Of a stretch of DNA of 64,000 bases, positions 10,201-18,939 are shown one piece after another. A program made the position numbers and the translations under genes. The first letter of the stretch is position 1. The number at the start of each line of letters is the position of its first letter. The DNA is from Lawsonia intracellularis PHE/MN1-00 (GTDB taxonomy: Bacteria; Desulfobacterota; Desulfovibrionia; Desulfovibrionales; Desulfovibrionaceae): positions 310,001-374,000 of the forward strand of contig NC_008011.1 in NCBI RefSeq assembly GCF_000055945.1, given 5' to 3'. A model generated the notes under the pieces. It did no database searches and was not told where the DNA came from. It saw nothing but the letters and a program-made list of their open reading frames with translations.

Positions 10201-10752
10201 GAAGTAAGAGAAATGAATGATAAAATTACTATTAAATCAGCTATTATTGTCAATAATATTAGAGAAATTCTGAATAAACGTGGCAATCGTATGGCCTTTG
10301 TTCGCGTTGAAGATCTCACAGCTTCTGCAGAAGTTACTTTTTTCTCAGAAGAATTACAAAAAAGTCGTGAATTACTATCTTCAAACCAACCACTATTACT
10401 CACTGCAACTATTGATTCTCGAGAATCAACACAAAACGATACTATTGATGAAAGTGACGACACCCAATTACGATCCATTAAACTCAGAGCAATTTCTGTA
10501 GAGAGTCTATCAAGTGCTTGCCAAAATAGTGAACTACCCATATCCTATTATGTTGATAAAAATAGACTTACAACTTCTGGAATAGAAGAATTAAAAGCAA
10601 TACTTGATAAACATAAAGGACAAACTGAAGTCCATCTCATTTTCTCTCTTGATAATATTAATTGTCAAGTACGTCTCGGATCCTCTTGGAATGTTTCTCC
10701 TAGTCCAGCATTTCAACAAGATATGTATCGTTGGAGTATAGCAAGTGAATAA
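7243..10752 (+). CDS. dnaE: DNA polymerase III alpha subunit
   Basis: Catalytic subunit of the replicative polymerase, 1169 residues, normal for DnaE. It opens with the PHP domain (FVHLHCHSEYSLLDGA; later AVTDHGNLF). The polymerase signature GPGRGSATGSLVAWAL is present, and the catalytic Asp cluster LPDIDVDF has its Asp residues at 410, 412 and 414. The finger region is recognisable (TDGVFQVESSGMRQYL, ALYRPGPLGSGMVDEF, GFNKSHSAAYALISY). The C-terminal half contains an OB-fold-like stretch (ITIKSAIIVNNIREIL). The ribosome site before the ATG is weak (GTGAGAAT). It starts a plus-strand run with queD, 19 bp downstream. Confidence 0.97.
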   Translation: MSNFVHLHCHSEYSLLDGAIRLDALCARTKEFGMPAAAVTDHGNLFAATHFYSICKEYGIKPIIGCEVYVTKDHADKLSKFSKARHHLILLARNKEGYHNLVKLVTRGYLDGFHYKPRVDKTLLKQFSSGITALSACLAGELPRTIMGKNIFVEKGGTFDDAISIAQEYASIYPGQFYLEVQANMLPEQQKVNEKLYELAEYTNLPLVATNDCHYLNADDVEAHDILLCVQTQAKFNDTDRMRFNATDLYYKSSEEMEKAFSHLPIAIENTIKIAESCSVEMDFSKNLFPVYELPKGVTPDDEFRRLAREGLQKRLEVYPNKKQLTTENYWKRLEQELDIICKMGFPGYFLIVQDFINWAKDNNIPVGPGRGSATGSLVAWALRITNIDPLPYNLLFERFLNIERISLPDIDVDFCEDKRGDVIRYVMNKYGVNSVAQITTFGKMKAKAVVRDIGRVLDMSFKETDNIAKLIPDDLHMTILKAMEVEPKLQALYNEEPHIKRLLDISMKLEGLVRHASTHAAGVVVSDKPMDEYLPLYRGKKGELVTQFDMKMVEKVGLVKFDFLGLRTMTLIHTTLKTIKDQGKIPPNLDTLPLDDPKTYELLSKGDTDGVFQVESSGMRQYLRMLKPNCFEDLIAMLALYRPGPLGSGMVDEFIKRKHGTVTIEYPLPSLKDCLKDTYGVIVYQEQVMQIAQIVAGYSLGEADLLRRAMGKKNPEAMAKERTRFVEGAIKNNVTESIASDIFDLMEKFAEYGFNKSHSAAYALISYHTAYLKAHFTLEFMAALLTSESGNQNKILKYTAACKDMGIDILKPDIQTSCREFIVKDNSIVFGLCAIKNVGDDAIEKIITTRKKDGPFLSLLDMSFRVNLKKVTRRVLESLVKGGACDSFGCSRAGMLTALDKIIARTYKKIKDEQSNQGSLLAFAPKIESVSLPGIGFTCEEQNMPEWDEDEKLLYEKEALGFFLTSHPLQTYRQEIYRLGLQPLEEVREMNDKITIKSAIIVNNIREILNKRGNRMAFVRVEDLTASAEVTFFSEELQKSRELLSSNQPLLLTATIDSRESTQNDTIDESDDTQLRSIKLRAISVESLSSACQNSELPISYYVDKNRLTTSGIEELKAILDKHKGQTEVHLIFSLDNINCQVRLGSSWNVSPSPAFQQDMYRWSIASE

Positions 10753-10771
10753 AAAAAGGAATAGATAAGTT

Positions 10772-11152
10772 ATGTCAAAACCAACTTGGCACCTAACCGT
10801 ACGTTCAGAATTTTGTGCAGCTCATGCATTACGTCATTATAAAGGGAAATGTGAACGGCTACATGGTCATAACTATGGTATTAAAATTATTGTAGGAGGA
10901 CATGAGCTTACTTCTGACACAGAGCTTCTTATTGACTTTACAGAGCTTAAAGCAATACTTAAAGATGTACTTGAACCTTTAGATCATAGATATCTCAATA
11001 ATATTCCTCCCTTTGATCAAATAAACCCATCAGCAGAAAACCTTGCTAGATATATTTGGCAAAATGTTAAAAAACGTCTCCCACCAAACGTCTATATGGT
11101 TCAAGCTACTGTTGCTGAACGTAATGTCCAATCTGCAACGTATATGGAATAA
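10772..11152 (+). CDS. queD: 6-carboxy-5,6,7,8-tetrahydropterin synthase (QueD family)
   Basis: QueD converts dihydroneopterin triphosphate to 6-carboxytetrahydropterin, an early step to queuosine and 7-deazaguanine modification of tRNA. The 126-residue length is normal. Motifs visible: FCAAHALRHYKGKCERLHGHNYGI, which holds the catalytic Cys and zinc-binding His residues; LIDFTELK; LDHRYLNNI; and PSAENLARYIW near the C-terminus with VAE. It follows dnaE by 19 bp with an AGGAAT ribosome site and is probably cotranscribed. The other queuosine genes are not in the window. Confidence 0.9.
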   Translation: MSKPTWHLTVRSEFCAAHALRHYKGKCERLHGHNYGIKIIVGGHELTSDTELLIDFTELKAILKDVLEPLDHRYLNNIPPFDQINPSAENLARYIWQNVKKRLPPNVYMVQATVAERNVQSATYME

Positions 11153-11160
11153 CTTGTTTA

Positions 11161-11195
11161 AGCACCTATGCTCTACTCAATAAATCATAGGTGCT
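11161..11195 (+). terminator. Hairpin after queD
   Basis: A 10-bp stem (AGCACCTATG with CATAGGTGCT) and a 15-base loop lie eight bases after the queD stop. The U-run is poor (CTCAAAAAT follows), so it may act as an RNA 3' end stabiliser or a weak terminator. Confidence 0.5.
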
Positions 11196-11304
11196 CTCAA
11201 AAATAAGAATATGTAAAGTAAGTTAGTAGCTATAATTAAGATATACATCTTATTCAATATAAGCTCAAAAATTAATCTAACTTATCCTATTTCACGACTT
11301 ATTA

Positions 11305-11553
11305 TCAATTTGCTCCACAAGGAAAGTCTCTAGAACCACACCCTTCTCTACCACAACCACCTATAGAGTTTGGTGAAAAATGAGACTTGCAGTCTGAGTC
11401 AGATATAGTAACTCTTTTTATATTAGCAGCTGAAAGAATCCGTTGTGTATTCTGACTACTACAGTTAGGACATGATAAAGAAATAGATTCAAAATGTGTT
11501 ACCTCTTCAAATGGGTGTCCACATTGGATACAAATGAAATCATATAATGGCAT
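11305..11553 (-). CDS. FmdB-family zinc-ribbon protein
   Basis: An 82-residue protein that starts MPLYDFICIQCGHPFEE, the usual FmdB opening. A zinc ribbon is formed by CIQC (about residues 8-11) and CPNC (about 28-31), followed by RILSAAN. The tail is rich in Cys and Gly (GGCGREGCGSRDFPCGAN), common in sulfate-reducer relatives. I chose the ATG at 11553 because an AAAGGATG ribosome site stands just before it. The open frame continues about 70 codons upstream, but that extension matches nothing in the family. The family is named for a putative regulator of formamidase, but its function is not settled. Confidence 0.82.
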   Translation of the reverse strand: MPLYDFICIQCGHPFEEVTHFESISLSCPNCSSQNTQRILSAANIKRVTISDSDCKSHFSPNSIGGCGREGCGSRDFPCGAN

Positions 11554-11743
11554 AAATTCATCCTTTGTTCTTGATTCATTATAAAAATAGCAATACTGAT
11601 TAAACAAGTAATTCATTGTATTATAAAAGCAAGAATGTATCTTATGTAGATATACATTAAACAAATAAAAATGGCTACCCTCCCTAGAATAAAAGAAAAA
11701 GTAATATGTTGTTAATCTCTTATAGACTAATAGGTTATTATTA

Positions 11744-13993
11744 ATGAAAGATGAGCAAAAAGAAGAAAAAGACAAAATTATCTATACAAGTACAATGAAA
11801 GAAAAAAAACGTCGGCATCGTTTGTATGAATTTCTTTTAGCTTTTGCGCTCATTTTATTAATTCTTGGTGGAACATGGACACAACTTGCCTTTTATGGTG
11901 TTGACTCTTGGATTTTTATTGTTCTTTTAAATATTAACTCCATCTTCATGCTTATAGTGCTTTTCCTTGTCACAAGAAGTATTGTTAAGCTTATCATGGA
12001 GAGAAGACGAAAAGTTTTTGGTGCTCAATTAAGGACACGTCTTGTTCTTATTTTTGTATCTTTATCTCTTATTCCCACAGTAATAATGTTTCTTGCTTCA
12101 AATAAAGTTGTAGCCACAAGTGTAGATTACTGGTTTACTAAAAAAGCAGAAAGCTCCTTACAAGCAGCTCTTGATGTTGGCCAAAGCTTTTATGTGGCTG
12201 CTGCTCAGAGACTAAGAACACACTCTGAGTCTATTCTTACAACTATAAAAAAAGATAAGCTTATTTGGGGAGGCTCTGGAATAGATACTTTACTTCAGGA
12301 CAAACAACAAGAATATGGATTAACGTTTATAGGTATTATCAACCCTCAAGGTATAGAGCAACATTGGTATGGACAAGAAGGTACATTAAGTATCTGGAAA
12401 AAAATAAGAGAACGTATTGACTGGAACCATGTGGCAAGTAACAATTTTAGTTCATTACTTTGGGCAACAGATCATGCGGACTACGTTTTTGGTGTTCTTG
12501 CTATTGATAATGGGAGATCTGGCTATCTTATTACAGCAGAAAGTATTGGACAAGGATTGCTCACAAAGCTTGATCGCATCTCCAACGGGTTTGAAGAATA
12601 TACAAGCCTCAAACAGCTCAAAAAGCCTCTTAAAATCTCATTCTTACTCATCCTTGGCATACTGAGTATGATTATCATTTTTGGTTCTGTATGGTTTGGT
12701 TTTCGACTTTCAAAAGAAATTACCGCTCCTATTCTAGCATTGGCTGATGGAACTACTCGTATTGCTCAAGGAGAACTTGATGTTAGACTTATAGATGAAG
12801 GACAAGATGAACTTGGACTATTAATTAAATCCTTTAATAGAATGGCTAAAGATCTGCAACAAGGTCAAACAAATCTCAAAAAAGCTAATGAACTTCTTGC
12901 AGAACAAAAAGATACACTTGAAGAACGTAATAAATATATTGAAACAGTATTAGACAATATTACAACTGGTGTTATTACACTTGATGTTTTTGGGTATATC
13001 CTTATTGCTAATAAAGCAGCTTGTTCTATTTTTAATACGTCTCAGCATTTTTTAAAGGGTCGTTGTCCAGCTAACTTTCTTCCTCCCCAATATAAAAACA
13101 TCTTCTATTCGATGATCAATCAATTACAAAAACATCCTGATTTACACTGGAAAACACAAGAAAATTTTATTCTTGGTGATCGCCAATGGAAATTAGTTAT
13201 ACATGCTGTAGCTATTACTGGAATCGATGGCATCCAGGCATATGTTGTTGTTATTGAAGATATCACAGAACTAGAAAAAATGCAGAGAATGGCTGCTTGG
13301 CGTGAAGTTGCTAGACGTATTGCTCATGAAATTAAAAATCCTCTCACTCCAATCAAACTTTCAGGACAACGATTAGATAAAAAATTTGGTTCTCAGATTC
13401 AAGATCCTGTTTTTCAACAATGTACAGAACTTATTGTTAAACAAGTTGAAAGATTACAAGATATGGTTCAAGAATTTTCTTCATTTGCTAAACTTCCAGA
13501 AGTAAAACTTAGTTCTGGTGATATTCGTCCTGTTATTACAGAATTACTTGAACTTTTTATACACAACCATAATGAGATCAAGTGGAATGTATATATTCCA
13601 AATACACTTCCTGAAATTTTAATGGATGCATCAGCGTTACATAGAGCATTGTTAAATGTTATTACAAATGCAGTAGAAGCACTTGAGTATAGTCAAAACA
13701 TTGAAAAAAAATGTATAGAAATAACTATAACCCATGATCATACAAAAGGGATAATATCTATAAAAATTGAAGATAGTGGGATAGGTCTTGCTCCCAATGA
13801 AAGAGAACGTATCTTTGATCCATACTTCTCACGTAAAAAAGGTGGTACAGGTTTAGGGTTAGCTATTGTTAAAGCTATTATTGATGATCATAAAGGAACT
13901 ATTAAAGTTTTTGGTTCATACTTAGGCGGTTTAAATATTGAAATTGAACTTCCTATAGTAACTTCACATGTTGATTTTACTCAATCAATATAA
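11744..13993 (+). CDS. NtrY-like sensor histidine kinase
   Basis: A 749-residue membrane histidine kinase. Two hydrophobic helices lie near residues 29-48 and 55-80, another at 100-118, and one at 298-320. A sensor region (about 120-295) lies between. HAMP follows (about 320-375), then a PAS domain (about 395-505). The phosphoacceptor is H528 in EVARRIAHEIKNPLTPIKLS, the characteristic NtrY H-box. The ATP-binding N, G1 and G2 boxes are seen as ITNAVEAL, IEDSGIGL and KKGGTGLGLAIVKAI. NtrY partners are usually NtrX-type regulators, but no response regulator lies beside it, so the partner must be elsewhere. The start at 11744 has an AGG at good distance; a Met at codon 18 is an alternative. Confidence 0.88.
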   Translation: MKDEQKEEKDKIIYTSTMKEKKRRHRLYEFLLAFALILLILGGTWTQLAFYGVDSWIFIVLLNINSIFMLIVLFLVTRSIVKLIMERRRKVFGAQLRTRLVLIFVSLSLIPTVIMFLASNKVVATSVDYWFTKKAESSLQAALDVGQSFYVAAAQRLRTHSESILTTIKKDKLIWGGSGIDTLLQDKQQEYGLTFIGIINPQGIEQHWYGQEGTLSIWKKIRERIDWNHVASNNFSSLLWATDHADYVFGVLAIDNGRSGYLITAESIGQGLLTKLDRISNGFEEYTSLKQLKKPLKISFLLILGILSMIIIFGSVWFGFRLSKEITAPILALADGTTRIAQGELDVRLIDEGQDELGLLIKSFNRMAKDLQQGQTNLKKANELLAEQKDTLEERNKYIETVLDNITTGVITLDVFGYILIANKAACSIFNTSQHFLKGRCPANFLPPQYKNIFYSMINQLQKHPDLHWKTQENFILGDRQWKLVIHAVAITGIDGIQAYVVVIEDITELEKMQRMAAWREVARRIAHEIKNPLTPIKLSGQRLDKKFGSQIQDPVFQQCTELIVKQVERLQDMVQEFSSFAKLPEVKLSSGDIRPVITELLELFIHNHNEIKWNVYIPNTLPEILMDASALHRALLNVITNAVEALEYSQNIEKKCIEITITHDHTKGIISIKIEDSGIGLAPNERERIFDPYFSRKKGGTGLGLAIVKAIIDDHKGTIKVFGSYLGGLNIEIELPIVTSHVDFTQSI

Positions 13994-14006
13994 AATAAAT
14001 AATATA

Positions 14007-14040
14007 TAGAAAGCCTCTTAATAAATTAAGAGGCTTTCTA
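14007..14040. terminator. Bidirectional terminator between the histidine kinase and gadB
   Basis: A 16-bp perfect stem (AGAAAGCCTCTTAAT and its complement) with a two-base loop sits between convergent genes, 14 bp after the kinase stop and 24 bp before the gadB stop. It would end transcription in both directions. Confidence 0.85.
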
Positions 14041-14063
14041 TCATTGACTTCATTCTATAGAAT

Positions 14064-15572
14064 TTATTTCTTTTTTTGAGGAATAGATGAACGTCCAGAG
14101 TGATCATAACTTGTAACTTGACCTGAACCCAATGGCTTACGTCTTGGATTTTGTTTAAGGTGTTCAATAGCACGATGTATATCATTTACTAAAAGATCGG
14201 CTAAATCATGATCAAAACCATGACGAACAAGGACTCTCATTACAACAAGATCAGTCCGATTAGCAGGCATTGAATATGCTGGAACTTGCCATCCACGAGT
14301 TCTTAAACGATCTGAAAGATCATATAAACTAAATGGGTACTTTTTTTCATCTTTAAGTGTCCATGTTAAAGCTGGTATACCTGTTTTACCACCATACAAA
14401 ATTTTAAAAATTCCAGTCTTTGTCAACTCATTGGCAAGGTAATCTGTTGTATCATAACAAGCCTGATGAATACGACGATATCCCTCACGACCTAAGCGAA
14501 GTAAGTTATAATATTGACAAACTATTTGTCCTCCAGGTCTAGAAAAATTAATAGCAAATGTAGGAATATTACTTCCTAAATAGTTTACCCAAAAAATAAG
14601 ATCTTCAGGTAAATCAGTTTTCTCTCTCCATACAACCCAGCCCATACCTAAAGGTGCAAGTCCAAACTTATGTCCTGAAGAGTTAATAGATTTTACACGA
14701 GGTAAGCGAAAATCCCATACTAGCTCAGGCTCAATAAATGGTGCAAGAAATCCTCCACTTGCTGCATCAACATGAATGGGAATATCCCATCCTTTCTTCT
14801 TTTGTAATGCATCTAATGCATTACTAACCTCTTCTACAGGTTCATACTGACCTGTATATGTTACACCTAATGTAGGGACCACGCCTATTGTATTTTCATC
14901 ACAGCGTTTGATGGCTTCTTCTGGTGACATAATAAGTCTATTTTTTTCCATGGGAATTTCACGTAACTCAATATCCCAATAGCGAGCAAATTTATGCCAA
15001 CAGATTTGTACAGGTCCACATACTAAGTTAGGCTTATCTGTTGATTTTCCAGCTTTTTTTCTTTGTGCCCTCCATCTCCACTTTAATGCCATACCACCAA
15101 GCATGGCTGCTTCACTAGAACCAATAGCTGAACATCCTATTGTATTTGTTGGATCTGGGGAATTCCAAAGATCAGCTAACATATTTACACAGCGCATTTC
15201 CAGTTCTGCTGTCTGTGGATATTCATCCTTATCAATCATGTTCTTAGCAACACATTCATCCATAAGTTTATGGATTTCAGGATCAACCCAAGTCTGACAA
15301 AATGTTGCAAGATTTTGCCGTGCATTACCATCTAGCATAAGCTCATCATGAACAGCCTGATAAATATCTCTAGGTCTATGCTCATACAGTGGCATTTGAT
15401 ACTTAGGTAAGGTTTGACTAAGATCATCTTCTGCAAAAACATCATCTAATAATTCATGACGTACCACACCATTACTCATGGATGATTTTTGTGTCCTATT
15501 CCCCATAGATCCTCTTTTTGTTCCATGCCCCACAGGCATTTTTTTTACTACAGCCTTTCTTGCAGTTGCCAT
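14064..15572 (-). CDS. gadB: Glutamate decarboxylase
   Basis: A PLP enzyme that converts glutamate to GABA and CO2, consuming a cytoplasmic proton. At 502 residues it is longer than E. coli GadB (466). The core matches GadB closely: [59 protein letters not shown], and the PLP lysine K302 in [12 protein letters not shown]. The N-terminus carries an extra basic segment (about residues 1-35), and the tail ends SSIPQKKK. A His near the tail (YDHSG) may correspond to the His that plugs the E. coli active site at neutral pH; this is inference. It lies 54 bp downstream of gadC, which fits an acid-resistance pair. Confidence 0.93.
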   Translation of the reverse strand: MATARKAVVKKMPVGHGTKRGSMGNRTQKSSMSNGVVRHELLDDVFAEDDLSQTLPKYQMPLYEHRPRDIYQAVHDELMLDGNARQNLATFCQTWVDPEIHKLMDECVAKNMIDKDEYPQTAELEMRCVNMLADLWNSPDPTNTIGCSAIGSSEAAMLGGMALKWRWRAQRKKAGKSTDKPNLVCGPVQICWHKFARYWDIELREIPMEKNRLIMSPEEAIKRCDENTIGVVPTLGVTYTGQYEPVEEVSNALDALQKKKGWDIPIHVDAASGGFLAPFIEPELVWDFRLPRVKSINSSGHKFGLAPLGMGWVVWREKTDLPEDLIFWVNYLGSNIPTFAINFSRPGGQIVCQYYNLLRLGREGYRRIHQACYDTTDYLANELTKTGIFKILYGGKTGIPALTWTLKDEKKYPFSLYDLSDRLRTRGWQVPAYSMPANRTDLVVMRVLVRHGFDHDLADLLVNDIHRAIEHLKQNPRRKPLGSGQVTSYDHSGRSSIPQKKK

Positions 15573-15626
15573 GTAATTATCTCCTTCATAAGTAAGCTGT
15601 TATTTAAGAAAATGCTTAACCATTAG

Positions 15627-17084
15627 TTATTCTTGTGATCGCTGTTCTTTCCATGAAAGTTTTTTCATGCTATTTATAATTAAAGGCAGTCCAATAAAAA
15701 CGATCATTCCAGATGCAACAAGAGTTACATATAATTCTGGATTTCCAACAGGTAGATTTGTTGGAGGGAAAAAACCCACTATTGTAGCAAATGCTACTCC
15801 TAAAAAACCTATTCCTGCTACTATAAACATTCCAATAATTCCACCAGGAATTTTATATACTCGAGGAAGATCAGGTTGAGTAATTCTAAGATAAATAGCA
15901 GCAGCAAACATTAGCATATACATTACAAGATACAGTGTAACTGTCATTGCAGATAATACAAAGAAAGCAACACTTACATTATCTATAATAAAATATAAGC
16001 AAGCTAAAATAGATACTATAATAGCTTGGATTATTAAAATAGTTACTGGAGAACCATGCTTATTTACCTTAGCTAAAAAAGGAGGAATTTCACCTTGTTG
16101 TGCGGTAGCAAGTAGTCCTCTACTTGGTCCTGTGACCCAAGACATAACTCCACCAATAGATCCAAAAGCCATAAGTAATCCAAGGATAGGGGTAAGAATA
16201 CTTAACTTATAGTGAGCAAAAAGTACTTGAAATGCCTGCATAAGCCCAGCAGTTAAACTCAATTGATCAGCTGGTATTACAAAAGCTACAGCAAGTGAAC
16301 CTAATAGGAATAAAATAAAAATTATTATAGCAGCAATAAGCATTGCAAAAGGAAATTGACGGCTTGGATTTTCCATATCCACGACTTGCACAGCTTGTAC
16401 CTCTACTCCAGCAAAAAGAAGAACAATCCCTGCAAGAAATGCAATACTACCAAGACCTACGATATGAGGAAACAGCACAGGATGATGATGCTCAACAACT
16501 GTTTGTCCTGAACTTAATGTTATTGTTTCTATAAACAAAGCATTATCATTTCCTTGAAATATCCATAGTGCACCTAAGACAATAATAAGTGCTCCTGGAA
16601 GCAGTGTTCCCCATACAACACCATATTTAGCAACAGAGTTTACTGCTTTTGATCCATTCAAAGCCACAACGGTTGCACACCAATAGACAATTAGCGTGAC
16701 AATCCCAGTATAAGTACCACTAGCAGAAAGTTCAGGAGACATAAAAAAATATGCTAAACATGATGATGCAAATCCAAGCACTGTTGGATACCAGACAACG
16801 TTTTGTATCCACTGTAACCAAATAGCTGTAAAGCCCCATCGAGAACCAAAAGCTGCTTTTACCCAAGCATATACTCCTCCAGACTTACTACTAAAAGCAC
16901 TTCCAAGTTCTGCAGATACCATTGCAGCAGGTAGTAAAAAGATAACAGTTGAAAATAAGATATAAAAAATCATTGAAAGGCCTTCCTTAGCCATCATTGG
17001 GAGCCCACGAAGACTCACAACAGCTGCAACTGTCATAAGAGCAAGAGTTGTAACAGTTACATGCTTTACTGAATTTCTTTCCAT
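15627..17084 (-). CDS. gadC: Glutamate:GABA antiporter (GadC-like APC permease)
   Basis: A 485-residue inner-membrane protein with about 12 hydrophobic helices. It has the APC-family opening (LRGLPMMAKEGLSMIFY, then FLLPAAMVSAELGSAF) and a GGVYAWVKAAFGSRWGF segment very like GadC (GGVFAW type). Its place directly upstream of gadB on the same strand argues for exchange of external glutamate for GABA, completing the acid-resistance cycle. Substrate choice is inferred from context. The gene is transcribed away from another permease at 17314, with a 229-bp AT-rich gap between them that must hold both promoters. An AAGGGG ribosome site precedes the start. Confidence 0.85.
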   Translation of the reverse strand: MERNSVKHVTVTTLALMTVAAVVSLRGLPMMAKEGLSMIFYILFSTVIFLLPAAMVSAELGSAFSSKSGGVYAWVKAAFGSRWGFTAIWLQWIQNVVWYPTVLGFASSCLAYFFMSPELSASGTYTGIVTLIVYWCATVVALNGSKAVNSVAKYGVVWGTLLPGALIIVLGALWIFQGNDNALFIETITLSSGQTVVEHHHPVLFPHIVGLGSIAFLAGIVLLFAGVEVQAVQVVDMENPSRQFPFAMLIAAIIIFILFLLGSLAVAFVIPADQLSLTAGLMQAFQVLFAHYKLSILTPILGLLMAFGSIGGVMSWVTGPSRGLLATAQQGEIPPFLAKVNKHGSPVTILIIQAIIVSILACLYFIIDNVSVAFFVLSAMTVTLYLVMYMLMFAAAIYLRITQPDLPRVYKIPGGIIGMFIVAGIGFLGVAFATIVGFFPPTNLPVGNPELYVTLVASGMIVFIGLPLIINSMKKLSWKEQRSQE

Positions 17085-17313
17085 AAGAAAAACCCCTTTT
17101 AAGTTACAATATAACTAGTATGCTTTCTATTAGGTTACATCTTATTTTTATTATGTTATAAAAATAATGTATAATAACTGTAAATTTGATAAGTATATTC
17201 TATATAATATCGTATGTATTAGATGCATATTATTTTCATTACAATCTTTATATGTATCATTCAAGCGTATTTATATTATTGAATAATCTTTTATCATTAT
17301 AAAATATAATAAT

Positions 17314-18624
17314 ATGTTATTTAATATATTATTTAGAAAAAATAAATATACAATGAATATTTGGAATGTTGTTTCTATTGGTATAGGATCAATGGTAGGA
17401 GCTGGAATATTTGCCCTATTAGGCCAAGCTATTCTTCTTGTTGGAAAAAATGCTTTTATTTCTTTTATTCTTGCAGGAATTATATCTTTACTATCAGGTT
17501 ATTCATATGCAAAACTTGCATCAAGATACCCATCTTCATCTGGTATTTTAGAGTATTATAATAAAGGATTTTCATCAAAAGTGATTTCAGGAGGATTTTC
17601 TCTTTTATACCTGTTTACTCTTGCAATATCTATTTCAATGGTAGCTAAAACTTTTGGTTTATATCTTGCCGTAATGATATCTAATAACTACCAATTATCT
17701 ATACCAGATAGTTATCTTTCAGACATCTTTTCTACAATCATTATCATTACTATTTTCCTTTTAAACACAAATATTGCTAAAGAAGTTGGAAAAGCTGAAA
17801 CAACCCTTGTTGGAATCAAAGTAATTATCCTAAGTATATTAGTCATTGCAGGTCTTTCAACTATAGATATTGATATCATTATTAATAAACCATCAAGTTC
17901 TTCATTTAGTATAATAGGAAGTGTTGGATTAACATTCTTTGCTTATGCAGGCTTTGGAATGATGACTAATGCTTCAGGAGAAGTAAAAAATCCTAAAAAA
18001 ACAATTCCTAGAGCTATTTTTATTGCTATCCTTTTTGTCATGTTTCTTTATACTACCTTATGTTTAGTTGTACTTGGTAATATTCCTTTAGAAGAAATAA
18101 AAAAACATGCAGATACAGCTATTGCTATTGCTGCACGGCCAGTTTTAGGTAATGCAGGATTCTTTATAATCTCTGTTGTAGCGTTACTTGCTACAGCTTC
18201 TGGTATTAATGCAATGATGTTTAGTGGGATAAGGATTGCTAAAGGTATGGCTGAAAAAAAACAACTACCATCTATCTTTTTGAAAAAAACAAAATTTATA
18301 GGTAATGGTACAATTGGAATGACATACTCAATCATAGGAATTATTATAATAACAAACATTTTTAACTTGCAATCGATAGCAAATATGGCTAGTATAATAT
18401 TTTTGTTATGCTATTTAGCTGTATTTATTGCTAACTGGAAGCTTAGGAAAGAAACTCAATCTTTAAAATTGCTTATTGTTATTGGTATTGTTTCAATGTC
18501 TGCTATTTTACTTTCATTTATATATACAATTATTCAAACAACACCTATGACTTCTATTCTTCTTTTAATATTTTTAGTCTTTTCTTTCCTTTTAGAGTAT
18601 TTTTTGATAAAGTATGTTACATAA
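17314..18624 (+). CDS. APC-family amino-acid permease
   Basis: A 436-residue polytopic membrane protein with about 12 helices. The APC signature is clear: NVVSIGIGSMVGAGIFALLG near the N-terminus, and later FFAYAGFGMMTNASGEVKNPKKTIPRAI, the conserved helix 6 and following loop. The substrate is unknown. It runs divergently from gadC; a related role in acid or amino-acid stress is possible but only inferred. The start is uncertain: neither the ATG at 17314 nor the in-frame ATG at 17353 has a clear ribosome site, and the first helix begins right after the second. Confidence 0.83.
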   Translation: MLFNILFRKNKYTMNIWNVVSIGIGSMVGAGIFALLGQAILLVGKNAFISFILAGIISLLSGYSYAKLASRYPSSSGILEYYNKGFSSKVISGGFSLLYLFTLAISISMVAKTFGLYLAVMISNNYQLSIPDSYLSDIFSTIIIITIFLLNTNIAKEVGKAETTLVGIKVIILSILVIAGLSTIDIDIIINKPSSSSFSIIGSVGLTFFAYAGFGMMTNASGEVKNPKKTIPRAIFIAILFVMFLYTTLCLVVLGNIPLEEIKKHADTAIAIAARPVLGNAGFFIISVVALLATASGINAMMFSGIRIAKGMAEKKQLPSIFLKKTKFIGNGTIGMTYSIIGIIIITNIFNLQSIANMASIIFLLCYLAVFIANWKLRKETQSLKLLIVIGIVSMSAILLSFIYTIIQTTPMTSILLLIFLVFSFLLEYFLIKYVT

Positions 18625-18939
18625 TTGATTAATAAATAGTAACTTATTATAGTTTTTATATATCTTTCTATATAACTTGTAATTTTTTGTTAGCCTAGCT
18701 AGATTATTTTGCTTAATAGCTTGAAAAAAACATTTCTTCTTGCATTATATAAATATTTGCGATAGGAACCGTTAAGCAGATTTTATATTATTAAATAATA
18801 CATTCTTATCGTAAACAATATCAATATGTTAAGATTCTTCTGTATTCAGAGTTTCTGTATCAAGTAGGCTTGTACGTGAGTTTTCTCGTTCTGGCTTTAG
18901 CCAGTTTTACCCACCTTAAAACAGTAATAATGGACTCCT
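18625..18939 (+). promoter_or_regulatory. rho leader region
   Basis: A 315-bp gap before rho without a coding frame I would support. A weak promoter-like TTGAAA at 18721 stands 18 bp before TTATAT at 18745. Closer to the gene, at 18861-18908, the sequence becomes less AT-rich and folds into small hairpins, the last being the terminator-like one listed at 18891. Long leaders that control rho by termination are known in other bacteria; the same job is inferred here. Confidence 0.4.
18891..18908 (+). terminator. Terminator-like hairpin in the rho leader
   Basis: The stem CTGGC/GCCAG with loop TTTA is followed at once by TTTT, 32 bp before the first rho start codon. It is short, but its form is that of an intrinsic terminator or attenuator placed inside the leader. 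Confidence 0.5.

Noticed and set aside
11554-11775. Longer form of the FmdB-like protein with about 74 extra N-terminal residues
   Set aside because: The extension matches no family, overlaps the divergent kinase start and lacks a ribosome site; MPLYDF at 11553 has a good one.
14064-15572. GadB as a tyrosine or aromatic decarboxylase
   Set aside because: The blocks around [29 protein letters not shown] and [11 protein letters not shown] are those of glutamate decarboxylase, and gadC is adjacent.
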